Positions 7,901-14,550 of a stretch of 16,463 nucleotides of DNA are shown one piece after another. Where the stretch lies: positions 1-16,463 of the forward strand of contig JBJXGA010000395.1 of assembly GCA_046152955.1 (NCBI GenBank). The letters are read 5' to 3'. Position numbers and translations under genes: made by a program. The stretch comes from SIAF01 sp046152955 (GTDB lineage: Bacteria > Planctomycetota > Planctomycetia > Planctomycetales > Planctomycetaceae). The first letter of the stretch is position 1. Each line of letters opens with the position of its first letter. The notes beneath the pieces are model-generated. The model had not been told where the DNA came from. It was given only the letters and a program-made list of their open reading frames with translations, and did no database searches.

Positions 7901-8133
7901 GAACGGTTGTTGAGGATCTGCATGGCCTCCAGGAGTACCTGGCCGACACCCGGATCGAGCAGGTGGCCTACAGTTTTCTGAAGCACCTGGCCAGCTACGC
8001 TTGCGGCCGCACGCTGACTTACAACGAAAGCGTCGCGTTGCAACAGCAGGCGGCGGCCCTGAAGGGGAGTGGTTACCCGATGCAGGAACTGCTGCGGTTG
8101 GTGATCCACAGCGACCTGTTCTTGAAGAAATAG
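4948..8133 (+). CDS. Secreted DUF1587/1595/1592/1588/1585 haem protein
   Basis: A large exported protein of 1061 residues, the usual partner of DUF1501. Domains in order: signal sequence (MNRTYRWSLWMALALAGVVV at residues 21-40); a cytochrome-c-like segment with CVRCH at 85-89; DUF1587 (about 160-225, RRLTVAQYRNTLRELLGL); a long carbohydrate-binding-like or linker region; DUF1595 (about 630-662, FATRAFRRPATPEEV); DUF1592 (about 700-830, FELASKLSYFLWNAPPDE); DUF1588 (about 880-927, LSDGRESNPIKRGAWLARK); and DUF1585 (about 985-1058, HLASYACGRTLTYNES). A second haem-type motif CVKCH lies at 948-952. Two CxxCH motifs suggest covalent haem and periplasmic redox activity. The ATG at 4948 overlaps the previous stop, with GTG at 4945 also possible. 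The ATG at 5008 would place the signal peptide at the very N-terminus and may be the true start. Residues about 665-698 look inserted. Confidence 0.93.
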   Translation: MAGFPYRTRSLGRDTRPVSSMNRTYRWSLWMALALAGVVVAATGWKTRGDDSATAVPAASPSGDARATDQTLFQEQIQPLLTTYCVRCHNADTMKSGVRVDQLVAEPEDRQIPLLKGIAEQVDQESMPPDDEPQPSAAERRTLADWTRRAIHAAGSRVAPRNGLVRRLTVAQYRNTLRELLGLQEDLTDVLPPDTVSRDGFANNVQTLALAPLQVEAYFDIAQQALDRSLVDERTKPVIQHFRMDLGTAINPQPCPDKLILGANSELLQNADFVVTEVQAERPFAYQPFAMRTAYEFIEGYAGNDTVRGWRKYDSIYHAVFACVRGTPGYPKGEAHQVIPQGLLLRPAIPSPEIFGQSNTYGPMANFKISLRELPEQGNFRVTVKAARYDDGLLLDAGGDSLGVAEKPAAVADLTSNLETTATLRDGGLYQVEAVCVAGKPQGSLTLELGARQFTGQLWERETTSEQRTPFLLVRLPAGDLRVRGRYADNSRLRRIEFYRVGDDSPQGRRFLAFERRVPWLGVHLGLRRDCGSTLAPVGGPQPVSTNELQEFVFQGAINDFPSPDVEKDNVNYLAGVREIGVRSEYTDGRDRPRLLVRSIEFEGPYYEAWPPPAHRRIFIESPHRDDPATYAREVIAAFATRAFRRPATPEEVTSLMAVWKTLWEDGQGPQANGEGEPRDSGRQNKEDGSAGASPSRDVQFRLAIQDALVVVLTSPQFLFLVENSASPEPEDLDSFELASKLSYFLWNAPPDEVLLDLAARRALHESLDAQIDRMLRDERFGRCTTEFVSQWLNLEKLDVVAIDAQRYPRLTRDTKTQLRHEPIALVQHLFQHNLPLRHLIRSEFILANEVVAAYYDLGARVESGFRFVPVVHEQKGLGGVLTQAGILAGLSDGRESNPIKRGAWLARKIIAEPPDDPPPNVPQLPPNEGLNLTLRERLERHRQQKGCVKCHTGIDPWGLPFEEYDAGGLLKKSAADTRSALPDGTVVEDLHGLQEYLADTRIEQVAYSFLKHLASYACGRTLTYNESVALQQQAAALKGSGYPMQELLRLVIHSDLFLKK
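6966..7039. repeat. Palindromic repeat-like insert within the DUF1592 gene
   Basis: CGGGAG (7019-7024) and CTCCCG (7032-7037) form a perfect stem around CCTCGCC, inside a segment reading GGCTCGGCGGGAGCCTCGCC. A degenerate opposite-strand relative, CGGGGAGGGGGAGCCGCG, lies at 6966-6983. The segment encodes a polar, Gly/Ser-rich stretch (EDGSAGASPSRD) between the DUF1595 and DUF1592 domains, where homologues would normally run on directly. The frame is kept. It resembles the palindromic repeats found between genes in planctomycetes; that comparison is from memory and not checked. Confidence 0.55.
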
Positions 8134-8279
8134 GGCTGCCCCGGTGGCGGATTGGGGGGCCACTTCGCAACTTCAGATTGTGAAGATTGCGTGAAGGCAC
8201 CATGGATCGTACCATCCCGGCAGCGACCAAATTCCCTTCGATTCCTATTCCGTGTCCGGGCTCCTGTGACGAGGTATTC

Positions 8280-10181
8280 ATGACTGGGTTGTTTCGAACC
8301 GTCTGCCGGGCGGCTCTGATTGGGGGGATAGTATTTACCACATCCTGTCGGGCCGAATCGGTTCCTCAAGAAGCGGCGCGCGAGGTGGCCTCCCCCGCCT
8401 GGAAGAATCAGGAAGAGTTCTGGGGCTTGACCAACCTGCACGAAGTCCACCTCGAGGTGGCCGCCGACGAGTGGGAGACGATGCAGAAAGTCATCGGCGG
8501 AATGCAGTTTCCAGGATCCCCTCCCGCGGCCCAGCGCGATCCGGCGGAACCGGAAGGAGCGATCGAGCGGCACCGCACGGCGGGATTCGGCATGGAATTT
8601 CCCTGGGCGCGGGGGACGATGACCGCCGGGGGGATTGTCTGTGCCAACCTGGGGATCCGTTACAAGGGGAACGGCAGTTACATGATGTCCGCGCGCGGAC
8701 TGAAGCGGAACTTTAAGCTCGAGTTTGATCACAACGACGAGGAGGGGCGCTTCCTGGGAATGAAGACGCTCAATCTGAACGCCGGAAGCATCGACCCCAC
8801 GAAAATCCGCGAAGCGCTGGCGTATGAAGTCTTTCGCGCGGCAGGCACCCCCGCCCCCCGGACGGCGTTCGCCCGCGTCACGCTGACTGTGCCGGGCCAG
8901 TACGATCGCGAGTTGCTGGGTCTGTACACGCTGGTGGAACAGGTGGACCGTCGCTTTCTTGAATCTCGTTTTCAGGCCAAGGAAGGACTGCTGCTGAAAC
9001 CGGAATGGCTGCGGGGGATTGAATACCTGGGGGATGACTGGGAGCCGTATGCCGCCCGCTACCAGGCGCGGCGGGAAGCGACCCCCGGCGAACTGGCGCA
9101 GTTGGTGGAATTTACCAAACTGGTGAACGAAGGGACCGACGCCGAGTTCGCGGCGAAGATTGCGGACTATCTGGAAATCGATCCGTTTTTGCAGTTCCTG
9201 GGAGTGACCACACTCTTGTCCAGCTTCGACAGTTTTCTATTCTCCCCCGGTCACAACTACTTTCTCTATCTGCACCCGCGCAGTGGCAAATTTCATTTCC
9301 TTCCCTGGGATCAGGATTTGACGTTTGGCGGCTTCCCCATGGTGGGCACTCCCGAGCAGCGTGCGGACTTGAGCCTGATGCATCCACATCCGGGTGAGAA
9401 CGCGCTGATCGACCGACTGCTGGCGTTGCCCGAGATGCAAGAACGCTACAAAGCGCAGATTGAGACGATGATCGCCGACTGCTTCAGTGCCGAGACGTTG
9501 ATGAAAAACTTTGAAGCGGTGGACGCCATCACCCGCGAAGAAATTGCAGCGGAGACGGCGGCAGCCAAAGCGCGGAACGAAGGAGGAGGCTTCGGCTTCG
9601 GAGGCCCCAATCCGTTTGGAGCGGCGGCGCCGTTTCCAAAATTCGTGGAGCAGCGGCTCGCCTCGGTCGCCGCGCAGCTTGCCGGGGAAAAATCCGGTTA
9701 CATCCCCACCACGTTTGGTCCGCCAGGAGGAGGGAACGCCATGGCCAAACCGCTCTTCCAGGGGCTGGACGCCGACCAGAACGAACGGGTCAGCAAAGCC
9801 GAATGGCTGCTGGCGGTGGGACACTTCTTCGACGACTCGCTGCCGGAAGAGAAGTCCGAGCTGACCACGGCAGCGCTCACCGCCGGTCTGACAAAGCGCA
9901 TGCCCGGCCCCGCGCCACGGGGAGGCTTCAACCCCGCGGCGATGCTCTCCGGCGCCCTGATGACGCGCGCCGACAAGAACAAAGACCAGCGGCTGACGCG
10001 CGAGGAATTTCTGGAAGCCGCTGAAAAGCTGTTTGCCGAAGTCGATCGAGGGAAGAAGGGAGAATTGTCCTCCAAGCAATTGGAACTCGGCTTCCAGGTG
10101 TTGATGCCCGGCCCCTTCCAGCAACCGACCATGCCCCGCCCCCCCAAAAAACGGCCTCCCGCCAAGAACAGCACTTCGTGA
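8280..10181 (+). CDS. Secreted CotH kinase family protein with C-terminal EF-hands
   Basis: A 633-residue protein. The start at 8280 is chosen because it gives a compact signal peptide (MTGLFRTVCRAALIGGIVF ending near TTSC) and has GAGG 6 nt upstream; the frame also extends to ATG 8202 and TTG 8187. The TTSC stretch is a weak lipobox, so a lipoprotein is possible. CotH landmarks are RYKGNGSYM (127-135), KRNFKLEFD, and PWDQDLTFG (342-350) with the metal-binding DQD. CotH is an atypical protein kinase that phosphorylates secreted or coat proteins. The C-terminal third has an EF-hand at about 496-509 (DADQNERVSKAE), a second at 564-577 (DKNKDQRLTREE) and a degenerate third near 587-600, suggesting calcium binding. 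The tail is Pro/Lys-rich. It starts 146 bp after the cytochrome gene on the same strand. Confidence 0.9.
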   Translation: MTGLFRTVCRAALIGGIVFTTSCRAESVPQEAAREVASPAWKNQEEFWGLTNLHEVHLEVAADEWETMQKVIGGMQFPGSPPAAQRDPAEPEGAIERHRTAGFGMEFPWARGTMTAGGIVCANLGIRYKGNGSYMMSARGLKRNFKLEFDHNDEEGRFLGMKTLNLNAGSIDPTKIREALAYEVFRAAGTPAPRTAFARVTLTVPGQYDRELLGLYTLVEQVDRRFLESRFQAKEGLLLKPEWLRGIEYLGDDWEPYAARYQARREATPGELAQLVEFTKLVNEGTDAEFAAKIADYLEIDPFLQFLGVTTLLSSFDSFLFSPGHNYFLYLHPRSGKFHFLPWDQDLTFGGFPMVGTPEQRADLSLMHPHPGENALIDRLLALPEMQERYKAQIETMIADCFSAETLMKNFEAVDAITREEIAAETAAAKARNEGGGFGFGGPNPFGAAAPFPKFVEQRLASVAAQLAGEKSGYIPTTFGPPGGGNAMAKPLFQGLDADQNERVSKAEWLLAVGHFFDDSLPEEKSELTTAALTAGLTKRMPGPAPRGGFNPAAMLSGALMTRADKNKDQRLTREEFLEAAEKLFAEVDRGKKGELSSKQLELGFQVLMPGPFQQPTMPRPPKKRPPAKNSTS

Positions 10182-10491
10182 CTCGCGGCGTTCCGACTTC
10201 ACAAATTGATCAGTGAAGCCAGTGGTCAGTTTTTGACAGCGGATTACTCAGATCGCAAAGATCAAGGATCGGGTTGATCGAAAAGTATCCGTGCGATCCG
10301 TGTGATCAGTGGTTTGATTGAAATACGGAACCCGGGCACAATGGCATGCGTTGGGAATTTGAACCACGGATGGCACTGATGACACTGATAGAAAAAATGC
10401 GATGAACGGCGAATTGCTTCACAAAGCACTGAGCCAGTCGATTATCGGAGCCGCGATGTCCAAGTCTTCTAGAGGCGATCTTTCGCCGAAG
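10182..10491. other. Gene-free region containing an inverted repeat element
   Basis: A 310-bp gap between the CotH gene and the convergent methyltransferase gene. It holds GATC-rich words (10241-10282), the inverted repeat described separately, and about 100 bp of unremarkable sequence. No coding frame is credible here. No clear stem plus T-run terminator is visible for either convergent gene. Confidence 0.75.
10286..10390. repeat. Imperfect inverted repeat built of 9-10 bp tandem words
   Basis: Left arm 10286-10315 and right arm 10361-10390 pair at 22 of 30 positions around a 45-nt centre. Each arm is itself three tandem words of the form ATCCGTGNN / CACGGATNN or the variant ATCAGTGNN. The right arm reads ACCACGGATGGCACTGATGA. 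The style is that of the ACCACGGATG... intergenic repeats seen in planctomycetes and Verrucomicrobia; that comparison is from memory. Confidence 0.65.
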
Positions 10492-11280
10492 TCATCCTGA
10501 CGTGGAGCGCAGCGGCGACTCTTCCTGCCTTGCCAGGCCGCCGGACTGCTCGGCCGGACACCATCGTGGAATGAACATCGGGATTCGCCGACGGTACGCT
10601 TCGTAATCTTTCCCGAAGTATTCGATTAAGTCCCGCTCCTCAAAGACGACCGCCAGCAGCATGTACCCCGTCATGCCGGCGGCCAGCAGGAAATGATCGA
10701 AGGTCATCGTGGGGATCGCCCAGAAGGCAATCATCCAGCCGACGTATAGCGGATGCCGAATCCACCCGTAAGACCAGGGTGTCCGGAAGGGCAGCGGCGC
10801 GTACTCGCGACCGCGCCAATACAGCCAGACCTGCCGCGTGCCGAACAAGTCAAAATGATTGATCATCAGGCTGACCGCCGGCACCATCAACCACCCGGCG
10901 GCAAACAAGCCATAGAGCAGCCACCGTCCCACCGGATGCTGCACGTCCCAGATGACCAGATCGACGGACCGCCATTCCCGCATCAACAGCACCGTGGCGG
11001 CAGCCGCTGCGAAGACATACGTGCTCCGTTCAATCGGCTGTGGAATGAATCTGGTCCAGACTCGTTTGAAAGCCGGCCGAGCCATCACTGAGTGTTGCAA
11101 TCCGAACAAAACGATCAATCCCAGGTTCACCAGGATCGCCCAACCGAGCGAATCCGCGGGAAGAGCATCGACCGAGCGGATCCCTCCCAGGTCGCCAACG
11201 AACGCCGCCAGCCAGACGAACGTCGCCAGAAACAGCAAATGTCCCAACACGCCATAGATCAGAAAGAGGTTGCGTCGCAT
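10492..11280 (-). CDS. mddA: Methanethiol S-methyltransferase-like membrane protein (MddA family)
   Basis: A 262-residue integral membrane methyltransferase of the NnrU/isoprenylcysteine-methyltransferase superfamily. MddA transfers the methyl group of S-adenosylmethionine to methanethiol, giving dimethyl sulfide. The opening MRRNLFLIYGVLGHLLFLAT and the C-terminal block RHPLYVGW (175-182), FWAIPTMTFDH, EERDL (214-218) and YFGKDYEAYRRRIPM (221-235) fit MddA better than the general ICMT family. About five or six hydrophobic segments are visible. I chose the ATG at 11280, although the frame extends to 11385, because the extra 35 residues are highly polar and not expected in the family. The gene is divergent from a TetR regulator. 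A different thiol or lipid substrate is possible; the family call is firmer than the substrate. Confidence 0.78.
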   Translation of the reverse strand: MRRNLFLIYGVLGHLLFLATFVWLAAFVGDLGGIRSVDALPADSLGWAILVNLGLIVLFGLQHSVMARPAFKRVWTRFIPQPIERSTYVFAAAAATVLLMREWRSVDLVIWDVQHPVGRWLLYGLFAAGWLMVPAVSLMINHFDLFGTRQVWLYWRGREYAPLPFRTPWSYGWIRHPLYVGWMIAFWAIPTMTFDHFLLAAGMTGYMLLAVVFEERDLIEYFGKDYEAYRRRIPMFIPRWCPAEQSGGLARQEESPLRSTSG

Positions 11281-11399
11281 GGCCTGGTTCTCCGAAGGGA
11301 TGTGCCTGTCTGACGGCGGTCGCCGAACACGTTTCCGGGCCTGGCCGTCGCTCTCGTTTACAGGCGTGGTTGAGGTATTTATCATCCCTTCGAAGAGTT

Positions 11400-11438
11400 C
11401 CCGGTAGTTGACTTGTGGTACACCCGGAGGTTGACTGG
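11400..11438. promoter_or_regulatory. Direct repeat in the mddA-tetR divergent control region
   Basis: CCCGGTAGTTGACTTG (11400-11415) and CCCGGAGGTTGACTGG (11423-11438) match at 13 of 16 bases and are 23 bp apart. They sit in the 290-bp gap between the divergent methyltransferase and TetR genes, where a TetR operator would be expected. TetR operators are usually palindromic, so a direct repeat is not a perfect fit. A palindrome CTTCGAAG also lies at 11388-11395. Candidate only. Confidence 0.3.
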
Positions 11439-11570
11439 CCGTCCACTTTTCCGCAACTCCAATCCCAGAGGGCTCCTGCGGAAATAACCACGTTCATTGT
11501 CGGAACGATCCTGTCCGCGTAAATCCTCTCCGCGCACTGCGCGGCACTTCCCGACGCAGGCTCCCGTCAC

Positions 11571-12182
11571 ATGCCCACCGCAACCCGTCAGCGCCTGATT
11601 GAGGCGGCCGTCAAACGCTTTTATCGCGATGGCTTTCGCAACGTCGGCATCGACCAGATTCTGTCAGACGTCGGGATCAGCAAGACCGCCTTTTACAAGC
11701 ATTTCGAGTGCAAAGACGATCTGGTGCTGGCGGCCCTGGAACTGCAGAACGTCTGGTTGCAGCAGACGTTTCATAACATGCTCCAGGCGCGTGGAGGAGA
11801 CACGGCGCTGGGTCAATTGCGGGCGGTCCTCGACGTCGTCGAGTCGATCATCGAGTCGGACGATTTCCAGGGATGCATTTTCGTCAACGTGGCGATGGTG
11901 TTTCCCCTGCTCCACGAGCCGGCGCACGTGGCTGCCGCCGCCAATAAGCGAGCCATCGAGGCGATCGTCTCTCAAGTCGCCGATCGCGCGGGCGCCCCGA
12001 ATCCCAAGGCGCTCGCCGAGGAGCTGTGCCTGGTGATGGAAGGGGCTTACGTCACACGACAGGTCACTGGAAACCGGCAGACGATCGACACAGCCCGTCG
12101 TGTGGCCGATCTGGTGATTGATGCGCATCTGGGCCTCACCGGGACGGCGACCGTCGCCGCGACGACAGAACCAGTCACTTGA
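11571..12182 (+). CDS. TetR/AcrR family transcriptional regulator
   Basis: A 203-residue DNA-binding repressor-type protein. The N-terminal helix-turn-helix is clear: RLIEAAVKRFYRDGFRNVGI followed by DQILSDVGISKTAFYKHF (residues about 8-45), with the characteristic KTAFYKHF recognition helix and then KDDLVLAAL. The C-terminal ligand and dimer domain is helical (LQNVWLQQTFHNML, VDVVESII region, LAEELCLVMEGAYVTRQV). It lies back to back with the MddA-like gene, so it probably controls that gene, itself, or both; the inducer is unknown. The ribosome site is weak. Its last 8 bp overlap the 3' end of the convergent hydrolase gene. Confidence 0.93.
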   Translation: MPTATRQRLIEAAVKRFYRDGFRNVGIDQILSDVGISKTAFYKHFECKDDLVLAALELQNVWLQQTFHNMLQARGGDTALGQLRAVLDVVESIIESDDFQGCIFVNVAMVFPLLHEPAHVAAAANKRAIEAIVSQVADRAGAPNPKALAEELCLVMEGAYVTRQVTGNRQTIDTARRVADLVIDAHLGLTGTATVAATTEPVT

Positions 12183-13680
12183 ACCGCTCGTTGATCCAGC
12201 GGGCCACCAGTTCCAGCATGACCGGGGACATGGTTTCCGAAATCTGTGCGTACTCGCTGGGGAGTCCGGACTGGCATGTCTGAAACAGATGGTTGAGTCC
12301 CGGCAATTCCCGGAGAGTCAGGTCGCGGTTTCCGGCATTGGCCAGCGCTCGGGTCAACTCCGACAGGTTTTCCTGCGAGGGAACCTGCAAATCCTTTTCG
12401 CCGATCAATGCCAGGACCGGGCATTTGACCTGCGCCAGCGTGGGGCGCGGATCATAGTCGATGAAATACCGGAACCAGGGGGTGAGCAGCGAGTCGGTGG
12501 AGCTCGCTACCGTGTCGAGATACCGCTCTTGAGCGGTTTTTGCCTTGTCAGCGGAGTCCGGTTTGGCGGCGTCTTCCGCGCCCGCCGGCTGCGTCGCGAT
12601 CAGCAGCTTCTGAAAATCGGGATGGAGCCGCGCGAATTCCTCCTGGAGCGCGGCGCGGATCTTGACCTTGGCCTGGGCGTTGTCAGGCTCTGCTCGGGCG
12701 GCTTCGATGGCCCGCTTCTGCACCGCTTCGTTCCAGTCCAGGACATTGGGTGCCGCCCCCATCCGCTGGGCGATCAGCCGCCCCTGAGCGGTGAGAACCT
12801 CGGCCCCCGTCGTCCCCGGCCCCGCCAACAGCACGATGAACGCCACGTCGGACGAGCGGACTGCCGCCATCGGAGCGATCAATCCCCCTTCGCTGTGCCC
12901 CGCCAGGCCGATTTTCTTCGAATCGATCTGCGAACGGGTCTTGAGAAACGCCACTCCCGCCAAAACGTCCTCAAGAAAATCGGCCGACGTGGCGGTCCCA
13001 AACGTGCCGGTCGATTTGCCGACTCCCCGGTCGTCGAAGCGCAGCACGGCGATCCCCTGCCGCGTGAGGTGGTCGGCCAGCACCAGAAACGGCCTGTGTC
13101 CCAGAAGTTGTTCATCCCGGTCCTGCGGTCCGGAGCCGCTGATCAGCACGACCGCCGGGAACGGCCCGGCCCCCTGCGGAATCGTCAGCGTGCCGGCCAA
13201 CTTGATCTGCGCCTGTGCGTTGTCGTACGTCACCTCTTCCACCTGATAGGGGAAAGGGGGCTTCGGCTCCTGCGGGCGGTCGAGGACCGACACCTGTTCG
13301 ACGCGCTTGAGCACCAGCGGGAATTTCGCCGGCCCCTGCGTGAACGTCCCGTCAATGATGGTCCCCGCATCGTTGAGCTTACCAGCGTAGGCGATCTTGG
13401 CACGCTCAAAGCCCCAGGCCACCTCCCGTTCCGTCAGGGACACGTTGTCCAGGGGCATGTCTTTGGCCCCTTGATCGATGCTGTCGAGCGTCCCCTTCAG
13501 CGATCCATCCTTCTGGCGCGTGACCTTGAGCGCCAGCCGCAATTCCAAACCGGCGTTGACCTTCAGTTTCCCCTCCCAGATCCCTTCCAGCTTCGACGCC
13601 GCAGGCGCTTCCAGGGCGGTGGCCAGGCCGGAAAATAACAGGGGCAACGACAAAACGGACAGCCACAGCGCGCGGAACAT
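12175..13680 (-). CDS. Secreted alpha/beta hydrolase (serine aminopeptidase S33-like)
   Basis: A 501-residue exported hydrolase. The signal peptide is MFRALWLSVLSLPLLFSGLA with likely cleavage near TALEA. Residues about 30-128 form a beta-rich N-terminal domain (GIWEGKLKV ... FPLVLKR) often seen ahead of this hydrolase class. The catalytic domain has the oxyanion segment SGSGPQDRD, the nucleophile elbow GHSEGG (Ser263), Asp430 in LIGEKD and His464 in GLNHLF, a complete triad. A lid of about 110 residues, rich in Ala, Glu and Lys, lies between the elbow and the Asp. The natural substrate (ester or peptide) is not inferable. The start has GAGGA about 6 nt upstream on the minus strand, and a TACAAT box lies about 40 bp upstream at 13722-13727 (complement). 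An antisense open frame of similar length was rejected. Confidence 0.93.
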   Translation of the reverse strand: MFRALWLSVLSLPLLFSGLATALEAPAASKLEGIWEGKLKVNAGLELRLALKVTRQKDGSLKGTLDSIDQGAKDMPLDNVSLTEREVAWGFERAKIAYAGKLNDAGTIIDGTFTQGPAKFPLVLKRVEQVSVLDRPQEPKPPFPYQVEEVTYDNAQAQIKLAGTLTIPQGAGPFPAVVLISGSGPQDRDEQLLGHRPFLVLADHLTRQGIAVLRFDDRGVGKSTGTFGTATSADFLEDVLAGVAFLKTRSQIDSKKIGLAGHSEGGLIAPMAAVRSSDVAFIVLLAGPGTTGAEVLTAQGRLIAQRMGAAPNVLDWNEAVQKRAIEAARAEPDNAQAKVKIRAALQEEFARLHPDFQKLLIATQPAGAEDAAKPDSADKAKTAQERYLDTVASSTDSLLTPWFRYFIDYDPRPTLAQVKCPVLALIGEKDLQVPSQENLSELTRALANAGNRDLTLRELPGLNHLFQTCQSGLPSEYAQISETMSPVMLELVARWINERFK

Positions 13681-14225
13681 AATCAGTCCTCATTCAAAGC
13701 GGAGCAGGAAACCACCCGAAGATTGTAACGCATCTGGAATCACATGCGCCCTCTACCGCCGCAGCGCCTCAAAAAAAGTAGGGTGGGACCAGCTCGCGAA
13801 GAAGGGTCGACATTCGACGTCGAACCCGCACTCCCCTCAAACCGGCCTCGCAAGCGCAGGCCCACCAAGCCGCCTGGCCGGCGCAAAAACGACCTCAACG
13901 GGGTCGCCGCGATTAGCCGGGGGTTGAGCGCAGCGATACCCCCGGACCGCAGTCCAATGTTCCCCAGACCCCGAAGGGGTCACAGGCGAGTCGCGCTCCG
14001 TTTTCCAGCAACTTTGAATCCGACATCACCCGCACCGGTTGCCGCGCGCATTGGTCGCCCCTTACACTCAAGGCGATGCCGCGTGCCGCGGTCCCGCGGA
14101 GGGGCGGAACTGGCCAAACGAAACAACGCCGATCTCCCTTCCAGACCATTGCAAGACTGTGGCGGCTGAAGCGCATTTGCAAAGGCTGGCACAGGCCCAC
14201 CGGTCCCTTTGAGGAGTCTGTTCCG
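13681..14225. other. Gene-free region with composite hairpin repeats
   Basis: A 545-bp gap between the divergent hydrolase and small coiled-coil genes. It contains the hydrolase promoter area, a GGTGGGACC / GGCCCACC pair (13782-13790 and 13859-13866), a perfect 12-bp palindrome TTCGACGTCGAA at 13813-13824, the three-hairpin composite at 13891-13981, and a CCGCGGTCCCGCGG motif near 14087. Frames that run through it have no ribosome site, no domain signs and read through the repeats, so I call no gene. Confidence 0.75.
13891..13981. repeat. Three-hairpin composite repeat
   Basis: The outer hairpin GACCTC-AAC-GGGGTC (13891-13905; one G-T wobble) and the outer hairpin GACCCC-GAA-GGGGTC (13967-13981) are near copies. 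They flank a central perfect 8-bp stem CCGGGGGT / ACCCCCGG (13917-13924 and 13938-13945) with loop TGAGCGCAGCGAT. The symmetric layout is unlike a single terminator. Similar word combinations are, from memory, common between planctomycete genes. Confidence 0.7.
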
Positions 14226-14405
14226 ATGACGCTCAATAAGAAACAACAAAAACAACTCGACCTGGATCACAAAAAACTGAAGCAACTCCAGTTGCAGCTC
14301 GCGGGGGCGCGGAAGCAACTGGACGACCCGGACGACGTTCGCCAGCTCGAACAAGACATCGCCGCCACAACCGCCCGCATCGAAAAGCTCAAAGCCGAAA
14401 AATAG
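14226..14405 (+). CDS. Small coiled-coil protein, unknown function
   Basis: A 59-residue, highly charged protein made almost entirely of helix: MTLNKKQQKQLDLDHKKL is followed by heptad-like Leu/Lys/Gln repeats and a second helix after DDPDDVRQLEQDI, ending EKLKAEK. It reads as an antiparallel helical hairpin or a short coiled coil with Lys- and Gln-rich faces. Cys and Trp are absent. The ATG has AGGAG 9 nt upstream, good evidence that this short frame is translated. I recall very similar short proteins in other planctomycetes but cannot confirm the match. There is no signal peptide, so it should be cytoplasmic, and a role in nucleic-acid or protein scaffolding is speculation. It lies 145 bp ahead of the transporter gene. 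Confidence 0.75.
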   Translation: MTLNKKQQKQLDLDHKKLKQLQLQLAGARKQLDDPDDVRQLEQDIAATTARIEKLKAEK

Positions 14406-14550
14406 CGCTCCAGCCCGGGCGCCGTCGCGCCTCGCCCCGTCCCGCGGCGGCACCGCCAACCGGCCCTTCGGACAACGATCCCAACCAGGTTGAGAGCCTC
14501 ACCCCACTCCGATCTACCCTCTCCTTTCTCCTCCCTCCTCAATCGCGGCC

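Noticed and set aside
8187..8279. Upstream starts (TTG 8187, ATG 8202) of the CotH gene
   Set aside because: They would place 26 to 31 polar residues before the signal peptide, whereas ATG 8280 has a good ribosome site and gives a normal signal sequence.
11281..11385. N-terminal extension of the methyltransferase to ATG 11385
   Set aside because: The extra 35 residues are polar and basic, unlike the family start. The only purine-rich stretch directly abuts the ATG, too close to serve as a ribosome site.
12118..13638. Plus-strand open frame of 506 codons antisense to the hydrolase
   Set aside because: Rich in Arg/Gln/Pro with no domain, start near no ribosome site, and lies opposite a gene with a full catalytic triad and signal peptide. 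It is a GC-rich antisense shadow.
13744..14169. Plus-strand open frame of 141 codons before the small coiled-coil gene
   Set aside because: Runs through the three-hairpin repeat, with Arg/Pro-rich repeat-like translation and no ribosome site.
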